From an uncultured Saprospiraceae bacterium (lineage in GTDB: Bacteria; Bacteroidota; Bacteroidia; Chitinophagales; Saprospiraceae): a DNA stretch of 64,000 bases. Of this stretch, positions 36,902 to 45,200 are shown one piece after another. How positions within the stretch are numbered: the first letter of the stretch is position 1; every line of letters begins with the position of its first letter. The translations under genes and the position numbers were made by a program. The stretch is taken from contig CALDTZ010000019.1 of assembly GCA_937924805.1 (NCBI GenBank), positions 22,525 to 86,524 on the forward strand. Direction: 5' to 3'. Under the pieces are notes generated by a model. That model worked only from the letters and a program-made list of their open reading frames with translations. It was not told the DNA's origin and did not search any database.

Positions 36902-37576
36902 ATGGAACTTAAAAATAATGTCATTCAAATTAAGGATGTTGCCATTAATATTGATGGTAAAATCATTTTAGATCAACTAAACCTTTCTGTTTCCAAAGCG
37001 GAATTTATTTATTTAGTTGGGAAAAGTGGTGCAGGAAAATCGTCTTTGATGAAAATGATGTTTGGTATGATTCCATTTTCAAAAGGAGAGGCCACTATCG
37101 CTGGGTTTAATCTTAAAACATTGGCGCTAAAAGACATGTATCAACTTCGTCGCAATGTCAGTATGATTTTCCAAGATTTTAAGCTTTTTGATCAATGGAC
37201 CGTACAAGAAAACTTAGCCTATGTGCTAAAAGCGACGGAATGGGAAGACGCTCTTTTAATAAATCAACGAATAGAAGAAGTATTATCCTTGACAAATATG
37301 GAATCCAAAATAAATGAGAAGGTTCATAACTTATCGGGCGGTGAGCAACAGAAAATTGCCATTTCTAGAGCTATTTTAAATAAACCAAAGCTTTTGTTAG
37401 CTGATGAACCTACAGGTAATTTAGATCAAGAAGCAGCTGAGTCCATTATTCATTTATTTTACAAAATTTCGGCAGAACAAAAAACAACCGTTTTTTTAAC
37501 CACTCACCATCATAATATTCTAACTAAATTTCCTGGGAGAATGATTCACTGCGATGAAAATACAATCTATGAATAA
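36902..37576 (+). CDS. ftsE: FtsE-like ABC transporter ATP-binding protein
   Basis: This 224-residue ABC ATPase resembles FtsE, which with FtsX regulates peptidoglycan hydrolases at the division site. Walker A is GKSGAGKSS (about 41-49). The Q-loop segment RRNVSMIFQDFKLFDQWTVQENL closely follows FtsE proteins. The signature is LSGGEQQK, Walker B is LLLADEPTGNLD, and the H-loop is LTTHHHNIL. LolD/MacB-type ATPases are similar, so the name rests mainly on the Q-loop region. No ftsX lies next to it, which is common in Bacteroidota. The 3' neighbour converges with a gap of only 5 nt and no clear terminator. Confidence 0.78.
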   Translation: MELKNNVIQIKDVAINIDGKIILDQLNLSVSKAEFIYLVGKSGAGKSSLMKMMFGMIPFSKGEATIAGFNLKTLALKDMYQLRRNVSMIFQDFKLFDQWTVQENLAYVLKATEWEDALLINQRIEEVLSLTNMESKINEKVHNLSGGEQQKIAISRAILNKPKLLLADEPTGNLDQEAAESIIHLFYKISAEQKTTVFLTTHHHNILTKFPGRMIHCDENTIYE

Positions 37577-37581
37577 ATAGC

Positions 37582-39705
37582 TTAATTCATTAATTTTAAT
37601 GCTTTTTGAACATCATCTGTTGGCATTTTACATACTTTGTCTTTACAAACATAAATAAAGGTTTCACCGTCTTGGAGTTTGTTTTTTACTAGTGGAAGTT
37701 TGCCTTCTTCAGTTCCACCAATGATAATTGCATTACCCGTATAGTGACTGGCAAGTTCGGCTCTTTTTTTCATGGCATCTTTACCTAAAATGGCAACTTC
37801 ATAAGGAGATTTAACTTGATCAAACATCAATTGTAGCCAATTTGAATAAAAATCGGGAGCTGTAGTAGCTTCAATTTGTTCGAAAACATTTTTAAGCATT
37901 TGCTTAGACATACCAATCCATTCTGTATTATAATTTAATGTACCTAGAAATTTTAGGTTTCTTGCCATAAGGCTATTTGATCCGGGAATGACGTTATCTG
38001 TCAACTCGTTTTTCCTTGCAATAAGTGGTGGATCTAGTTTCGATGTATAATTAAATATACCATTGTCTTGATTGTAAAAATTTTCCAACGTATACTCTAG
38101 TAGTATTTTACTTTTCTCTAACCACGCCTCATCAAGTGTGCATTCATACAGATAATTGAAAGCTTGAATCGTAATCGCATAATCATCTAAAAAACCATTA
38201 ATACTTGACTTTCCTTCTTTAAAATTACGATCAAGTCTACCATTACTTTGCATCATATTTGCTGCAATAAAATTGGCATTTTTTAAAGCCATGTCTAAAT
38301 AGTGTGGATTTTTGAATGCATTATATGCATCCAAATAACCCCTTAACATAAGTCCATTCCAAGCTGTAAGAATTTTATCATCCGTACCAGGCCTAATACG
38401 TTGACTTCGTGCGGCTAAAACCGTTGTATTTAAGGAGGCAATTTTTGCTTTCAAATCACCAATCGAAATTTTGTTTTTATCGGCTATTTCTTTATCACTC
38501 TTTTTTCGATGTAATATATTTGTATGTTCCCAATTCCCAGATTCAGAAACATTGTAATAAGCTGAGTATAGTGCGGCATCCTGTTCGTTGCCAATGATAC
38601 TATCTATTTCCTTTTTAGACCAAACATAAAATTTACCCTCTTCACCCTCACTGTCTGCATCTAATGACGAATAAAATCCAAATGATTTATCCATCAATTC
38701 TCGTTCTATAAATGACAACGTTTGATCAACAATTGATTTATATAATGGTTTTTTGAAAAACTTATAGGCTTGGCTGTATAGTGATACTAGCTGTCCATTA
38801 TCGTAGAGCATTTTTTCAAAGTGAGGTGCTAACCAAACATCATCTACAGAATACCTTGCAAAACCACCACCAATTTGGTCGTAAATACCACCATATGCCA
38901 TTTTGTCTAATGTTAATTCGACTGCTTGTAGAGACTTTTTATCATTATAGTGAAATCCGTACTTCATTAAAAATTCGTAATTATTGGGCATCGGAAACTT
39001 TGGAGCTCCAGTTCTTCCTCCTTCTTTAAAATCTATTCGATCAATAAACTTCGCTTGGATAGGCGCTAATTTTTCCATATTGAAGTCGATATCTTGAGTG
39101 TTTAATTCTACCAAATCTGCCTCTTGAATACCCTTTGTGATTTTATCAGCACTCTCTATTAATTTACCTTTATCCTCTTGGTTCATTTTAATAATCTGAT
39201 TTAAAATGTCTACCCATTGATCTTTAGGAAAATACGTCCCTGCAAATACCGGTCGGCCATCAGCTAATGCAACAGCATTTAACGGCCACCCGCCTCGTCC
39301 AGTAATTAAATTACAAGCCGTCATATAAACATCATCAATATCTGGTCTTTCTTCTCTATCCACTTTAATGGAAACAAAATGCTCATTCATAAGAGCCGCT
39401 ACTTCTTCATCTTCAAACGATTCATGCTCCATAACGTGGCACCAATGACAAGCAGCATAACCTACACTAATAATTAATAATTTGCCTTCTTCTTTCGCCT
39501 TATTTAATGCTTCATCACCCCAAGGATACCAATTTACTGGATTGTGTGCATGTTGAAGTAAATATGGACTTGTCTCATTGACAAGTGCATTGTTAAATTT
39601 ATGATTTGATACTTGCATGGTACCATTTTTACTCTTCGGGCTGCAAGCCATAAAAATGAATAGGAATCCGAATAATATCGATAATCTTAAGTTATGAATT
39701 TGCAT
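37582..39705 (-). CDS. YyaL/spermatogenesis-associated-20-like lipoprotein with thioredoxin domain (DUF255)
   Basis: This 707-residue protein begins with a lipoprotein signal peptide (lipobox FMAC, Cys21). The DUF255 thioredoxin-like domain follows: [20 protein letters not shown], then the CHWC redox motif at about 86-89 and [11 protein letters not shown]. The remaining ~480 residues form an alpha/alpha six-barrel like that of glycan epimerases and glucosidases ([30 protein letters not shown]). The combination is the highly conserved YyaL/SSP411 family, whose role is still unclear; a thiol-dependent or glycan-acting role is inference. The lipid anchor places it in the periplasm. Confidence 0.92.
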   Translation of the reverse strand: MQIHNLRLSILFGFLFIFMACSPKSKNGTMQVSNHKFNNALVNETSPYLLQHAHNPVNWYPWGDEALNKAKEEGKLLIISVGYAACHWCHVMEHESFEDEEVAALMNEHFVSIKVDREERPDIDDVYMTACNLITGRGGWPLNAVALADGRPVFAGTYFPKDQWVDILNQIIKMNQEDKGKLIESADKITKGIQEADLVELNTQDIDFNMEKLAPIQAKFIDRIDFKEGGRTGAPKFPMPNNYEFLMKYGFHYNDKKSLQAVELTLDKMAYGGIYDQIGGGFARYSVDDVWLAPHFEKMLYDNGQLVSLYSQAYKFFKKPLYKSIVDQTLSFIERELMDKSFGFYSSLDADSEGEEGKFYVWSKKEIDSIIGNEQDAALYSAYYNVSESGNWEHTNILHRKKSDKEIADKNKISIGDLKAKIASLNTTVLAARSQRIRPGTDDKILTAWNGLMLRGYLDAYNAFKNPHYLDMALKNANFIAANMMQSNGRLDRNFKEGKSSINGFLDDYAITIQAFNYLYECTLDEAWLEKSKILLEYTLENFYNQDNGIFNYTSKLDPPLIARKNELTDNVIPGSNSLMARNLKFLGTLNYNTEWIGMSKQMLKNVFEQIEATTAPDFYSNWLQLMFDQVKSPYEVAILGKDAMKKRAELASHYTGNAIIIGGTEEGKLPLVKNKLQDGETFIYVCKDKVCKMPTDDVQKALKLMN

Positions 39706-39893
39706 ACTGATGTTTCTGATTTTGAGAATGTAAAGCTATTAATAAATCAATTATTTAAACATAAAATCCTGAGAAATAAGACATTAGTCTAGAGACTCAA
39801 CCATATAAAAAAAATATACATGTATAAGTTACCTATGCTCAATTAAATTGATACAAATTTAAAAATGAAGGAAGCTTTATCCGTCAAATAAAA

Positions 39894-40208
39894 CTAGGTT
39901 ACATTTTCAACAATCCACATCTCATAATCTGATTGACAATAAATCGGGGTAAAACTTATTGAAGGAATCTCATAAGGATGATTATCATGCACAAGCTCAA
40001 TGATCGTATCCCAGTGTTTTTTAATCGTTTTAAAAATTACAAATACCTCATTTGATGATTCTATGTTATCTTTCCATACATACATGCTATTACCTCTTGT
40101 AATATTTGCGCATGCAATCACCCTTTTAGAGAGTAATAATTGTACAATTTGATTTGCAGTTTCCATATCAGGAAATGTACTGTAAACAGCAATTATAGCT
40201 TGACTCAT
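39894..40208 (-). CDS. cutA: CutA-family divalent-cation tolerance protein
   Basis: This 104-residue protein is of the trimeric, ferredoxin-like CutA1 family. The N-terminal IAVYSTFPDMETANQIVQLLL, the middle ITRGNSMYVWKDNIE (CxN-type segment as CANI) and the C-terminal HPYEIPSISFTPI match the family and its usual length. The name reflects an old copper-tolerance phenotype; the molecular role is not firmly settled. The last base of the pfkA gene overlaps the first base of this gene, so the two are translationally linked. Confidence 0.93.
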   Translation of the reverse strand: MSQAIIAVYSTFPDMETANQIVQLLLSKRVIACANITRGNSMYVWKDNIESSNEVFVIFKTIKKHWDTIIELVHDNHPYEIPSISFTPIYCQSDYEMWIVENVT

Positions 40209-41197
40209 TATAGCGCTAATATTTCTGCCATTTTTAATAAGTCTTGATTTAAGGGTTTATTACTATTTATCGCTTCTTCAAAAGGGGTGAATATAACCTC
40301 ATCACTAATTACTCCAGCTGCAACTCCAGCTCTTCCTTCTAGTAATCCTTGAACAGCTGCATATCCCAAACGACTTGCTAAAACTCGATCATTACAAGAA
40401 GGTGCTCCACCACGTTGTAAATGGCCTATGATAGTCACTTTTAATTCGGAAGGGTAGTTCGCTTCTTTAATTCTTTTTGCGATTGCCATAGCGCCACCAT
40501 TTGCTTCACCTTCAGCAACGATAATCAGATTGAACAATTTTTGACGGCGTAAATCCTTTTGCAAATTGTGAATAACTTCATCAATATCTGTGTGCTTTTC
40601 TGGTAGAAATATTTTGCCAGCACCACTTCCAATTCCCGCATGTAATGCTATATAACCTGCATGCCGCCCCATTACTTCAATTAGAAATAATCGACTATGT
40701 GCATTTGCTGTATCTCTAATTTTATCAACCGCTTCGATTGCTGTATTAATTGCTGTATCAAAACCGATCGTTCGATCTGTTCCAAAAAGATCATTATCTA
40801 TGGTACCAGGAATACCAATAATCGGAATACCATATTCTTTCGAAAAGATTTGAGCGCCAGTATACGTTCCGTTTCCTCCTATAGCTACTAATGCATCAAT
40901 GTCAAATGCTTCTAAATTTTGGAATGCGTTTTTACGACCTTCCTTTGACCTAAAATCTTCACATCTTGCAGTCCTTAATATAGTACCTCCACGTTGAATA
41001 ATATTTGCTACATTTTTAGCTTCCAATCGTTGAATATCATTATCGACCATTCCTTGATATCCATTTTTAATTCCAAAAATGTGCAAGTCATGATATATTG
41101 CAGTTCTAACTACTGATCGTACAGCAGCATTCATACCAGGTGCATCACCACCTGATGTAAAAACACCTATTCTTCTTATATTAGTCTTGGATTTCAT
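40208..41197 (-). CDS. pfkA: 6-phosphofructokinase, ATP-type, with Asn in the GGDG loop
   Basis: This 329-residue glycolytic enzyme is expected to phosphorylate fructose 6-phosphate. SGGDAPGMNAAVR at about 15-27 binds the nucleotide. The PGTIDNDLFGTDRTIGFDTA segment holds the catalytic Asp134, and EVMGRHAGYIAL and GHLQRGGAPSCNDR contact the sugar phosphate. The loop that reads GGDG in typical ATP enzymes reads GGNGT here, with Asn109 where E. coli has Asp103. The following Gly, which separates ATP from PPi enzymes, is kept, so ATP is still the likely donor. Length equals the bacterial norm (~320). It overlaps the upstream kinase gene by 17 nt. Confidence 0.92.
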   Translation of the reverse strand: MKSKTNIRRIGVFTSGGDAPGMNAAVRSVVRTAIYHDLHIFGIKNGYQGMVDNDIQRLEAKNVANIIQRGGTILRTARCEDFRSKEGRKNAFQNLEAFDIDALVAIGGNGTYTGAQIFSKEYGIPIIGIPGTIDNDLFGTDRTIGFDTAINTAIEAVDKIRDTANAHSRLFLIEVMGRHAGYIALHAGIGSGAGKIFLPEKHTDIDEVIHNLQKDLRRQKLFNLIIVAEGEANGGAMAIAKRIKEANYPSELKVTIIGHLQRGGAPSCNDRVLASRLGYAAVQGLLEGRAGVAAGVISDEVIFTPFEEAINSNKPLNQDLLKMAEILAL

Positions 41198-42026
41198 TCT
41201 TTTGAATTTTAACTTTAATTTCTTCTAGTGGGTTTTGTATAATTTTCCCAACTTTATAACCACTATCTTCAGCAACTTTTAAAAGTTCTATTTGATAATT
41301 GTAGGCTATTGAACCCGCAAAATTACATATAATTCCTTTATCCAATGGAAACTGAATAGCAAGTTGATTGAAAAATTTAGAAAATGAATCATCTAACTGC
41401 TTCTTTCTAAAAGGTACACTTGATTGAGTTAAAAAAATAGCAAAAGAAGCCATAAATTTATTAGGATTTCTTTTACTATACAGGGTTGGAATCAACGTTG
41501 ATTTATTACAATTAAATTGGGATTCAAAAATAGTAGCATCCTTTTGGGTCATCAAACCTATTAAATAGGCTCGAATGATAGATTGTCCAATATCATAACC
41601 GCTCCCAAAATCATTTATCAAATAACCACCACTTATTATCCTGTCTTTTATTTTGTTATTTTCGACAAGAATTGCGTTCATTCCTGTACCTAAAATAATG
41701 CCTAGATATCGATTTGTATTAGATCTAAAACAATGGGCAAGTGCATCTATATCCTTATTTATTGATAAAAAAGTAAGTCCTGGAAATTCTAATTTTGCAG
41801 CATCTTGAATTTTTGTAGAATGAATTTTCTTTTTGTATCCGGCAGCGTACAAGAAAACTTTTTGAACAGAAGCCTTTATTTCTATAGGAATATTATTCTT
41901 TAAAAAATGTTCTTCACTGTTTGTTGTTAGATTTACCCCATTCCAATTATAATATCCAATCGTCGTTTCACGGTTAAACACAACAGCCTTTGAAGAAGTA
42001 GCACCTATATCAATAATTACGAACAT
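41181..42026 (-). CDS. BadF/BadG-type (N-acetylglucosamine kinase-like) ATPase
   Basis: This 281-residue protein has the ASKHA (sugar kinase/Hsp70/actin) fold. The N-terminal phosphate-1 loop is IDIGATSSKAVVF. The second loop, LGIILGTGMNAILVENN, is followed by GGYLINDFGSGYDIGQSII, the typical phosphate-2 region of N-acetylglucosamine kinases. ICNFAGSIAYNYQ is the adenosine loop. A GlcNAc or other amino-sugar kinase role in cell-wall recycling is likely but not proven. Its 3' end overlaps pfkA by 17 nt, making a compact kinase-pfkA-cutA operon. Confidence 0.82.
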   Translation of the reverse strand: MFVIIDIGATSSKAVVFNRETTIGYYNWNGVNLTTNSEEHFLKNNIPIEIKASVQKVFLYAAGYKKKIHSTKIQDAAKLEFPGLTFLSINKDIDALAHCFRSNTNRYLGIILGTGMNAILVENNKIKDRIISGGYLINDFGSGYDIGQSIIRAYLIGLMTQKDATIFESQFNCNKSTLIPTLYSKRNPNKFMASFAIFLTQSSVPFRKKQLDDSFSKFFNQLAIQFPLDKGIICNFAGSIAYNYQIELLKVAEDSGYKVGKIIQNPLEEIKVKIQKNEIQD

Positions 42027-42285
42027 TAAATGGAGATTGTTTTATCATATAAGGTAAGATAATTATGCGATTTTATACATTCAAATTTAATCACATATTA
42101 CATACAAAAGAAACTTGTTTTGTATTAATTAAAATCAATTGTGATTTATCTTTTATAATTCATATTTAAAATATTATATTTATAAAACTTAACATAAGAT
42201 TCCTACTTAATTTTTGATTTGAATGACTAATACCTCAATTTAGCTAGATTTTAAATCTATCAAAAAATTTAAGAAAAATCCTTTT

Positions 42286-45200
42286 ATGATCAACTTCCTT
42301 ACATCAAACAGTAAATTGTTTACCCTGCTATTCATCATAGCTTTTTACCTTCCTACGCAAATAAATGCTCAAATTACACCAGAGAAACATAGGTTTGTCC
42401 CTGGAATGTGTGGGACTCCTAAATTATATGATAAAACCTCATTTAAAGATTTGGAGCGGGTACCTAATCCATATCAACTAGAAAACGAATACAGAAATGG
42501 TGATGGTGGTTCATGGTCCGTTACCGATGGGTATGGTAGTGGTTGTGTTACCGAATGTGATGTTACTGCTCGTCTGCCATATTCTAGTTGTGATGCTCCA
42601 GAAAAATATCAATTACCCGTCGTTTTTAGAGTTGGAAGTACGACATGCGGAGGATCAGGAATTCCGACGCAATCAGAAGTGGATGATATGATGGATGCAA
42701 CCAATGAATTTTATGATTGTGTTGGTCTGCCCATTGAATTAGTTAAATGTACAAGTTATGATTTAGCTAGCTTAGAAAGTGGTTATGTCATTGCGGGCGA
42801 TGGTTCTACAACCAGTGAGTCCTTCTCATGCCCATTTTCAGAAAGTTCAATGACTGAAATACCGAATGTATTAAACGTTTTTATTGTTGACAACACAGGA
42901 AATGGTACGGGCTGCAATGGCTACGCATATTTGCCAACGGTCTCTGCACCAAATGTTTTAGTCATGTCAAATGGTTGTTACGCAAATTTCTCAAATGTTT
43001 TCGATTGCAGTGATCCTTCAAGTTTAGAAATTGCTCAGGTCTTCACTCATGAAGTAGGTCATTTTTTAGGTCTTTTCCATACACACGATACAGATATTGC
43101 TGATGATCCAGATTTCACAAGTGACGATTGTAGCAGTGGTGATTATATAGAGGATACCGATGAAGATCCAGATTGGTCGGGAGGTGAAATTGGAACTGAA
43201 GGATGTGTTTCTATTTTGGAATCTGATTGTACTCCAGATTTATCAGATCCTAATTGCATTGATTATATGACTTCGAATACGATGAACAATATAATGTCTT
43301 ATAATATTTTTGTTGGTTGTATATACGAATTGACAGATTGCCAAAAATCAAAAATGATTGACGCATTAAAGTGTTTTAAAAATGATTTAGGTTGTTGTGA
43401 TCCAAATATCACAGATTCTGATGATGGCAGTCTATACATATCAGCTGGTGATTCAATATTTATTTGTTTAAATGAATCAACACCAACGATTACTATTGAT
43501 AACTTATTAGGAGGTCCAGGTACGGATGATGATCTAGATTCTGGTTGTATTGCTTGGTATGAAAATATTAATGATGTCACTCCGCTTTTTGTTGGTGATT
43601 CCTTTACACCAACCCTTCCAAACACTCCAGGAATCTATAGTTATTATTTTGATGATGATGCAAATGATTTTTCTACTCTAGCTTGCGATAATAACAAACG
43701 TAAAAAAGTAAGTATAACCTTACTAGATGATGCTGGGACGGCAGATGCAGATAACGGAACGGCAAGTCCTAACGATGCTTGTGAAAGTGACAACTTTAAT
43801 GTTACCACAACTTCTGAGACCATATCTGTTGGCAATATGGTTGGCTGGTATTTTGGTGATGATATGACAAATAATGCATCTTGCGAAGACGACAGTTTAC
43901 TTGTAGTCGCTGCTTCTACGATAACGACAAATACCGTTATAAATACGAATGTTTTGATTCAATCCGATACGGATGATCCTTTAAAAACGATTAATAATCT
44001 TGTTGTTGACTGTGACATGATAGCAGGTGATGGTACTTATTATTTACATCCATTTGTTGCCTATGGTGATGCACCAATAGAATGTTCCGTTGCAGGAACA
44101 TCATCCAGTGTCACTTGGAGTAATGGAGCAGGTGGTGCTGTAATGAGTTCTACAGGTCCAATAACAAATTGTACAACACCTTCGAATTATACATGTACCT
44201 ATGAAATTATTGTTACAACCACCAGTTGTAGTAGTTCTGATTTTCAATTAGATTTTAGATCTGGAGTAAATTGTTTAGGCATTTCCTATGGTGGCCCTTC
44301 AGAAATAACAAGCTGTTCAATTGGTGAAACCTTCGTTTTTACTTCTACGGCAATTACGAATGAAGTTCCTACTTTTGATCCATTAGTTGATTCATGGTGT
44401 ATAAGTGCTATTGATTCAGATGGGGGATCAGATAATATAACGTATACAGCAGAATTAGTTTACTCATGTGAAGGGGATGATGCTCTTTCTCAATGGAATA
44501 CTAACGGGTATCCAAACCTTAAATGTAATTCTATAGGCACAAATTGTCTATTTGGATCTCCCATTGAAATTAAGTGTAACTGTTTTAGTTGTCCTACCAT
44601 TGTTGAAACTGATGGAACAAACACAATATGCGACCAAGAACTATCAAATGAAATAACAACTTGGCAATCAAATATAGCTTCAGAATCAAGTGTTGTTAAT
44701 GCTTTAGCTGATGCGAATACTGGTAGTAGTCTTTTATATTCTTCCATTTTATCCTCAACAGCAGTACCAGATGGTATTCTTGCCAATGGCAATCATAGTG
44801 GATTAGATGATTGTCAAACTGAAGATCAATTCTCTTTCGCCTACATTCAATGTTTTGGAGAGGACAATATGCAAAATACAGGAGATGATACCTATCTACT
44901 AGCTGGTACTCATACATTAACCATCATTCCTTTACCTCAAGTACCTTCTGAATCTGTAGTAAGTTGTACAAATACCATTACGCTTCAATGTGCAGCTGAT
45001 CTTTATGGTAGTGCTACAAATCCAATAGGTGGAGCAGATATCGTAAATTGGGATGCATCAAATGGGATTTATACTTCTCAGCTAGGTGATGCATCTGGAA
45101 TGATAGACATCACTATAACGAATAATTACGGTGGATTTACGTGTAATGAAACGTTTACTGTTTCAACTCCGGCTTGCCCTGCTAATTGTCCAAGCAGTAA

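Noticed and set aside
43299..43625. 108-codon minus-strand frame inside the second protease gene
   Set aside because: Antisense of a conserved domain shared by both proteases; no independent support.
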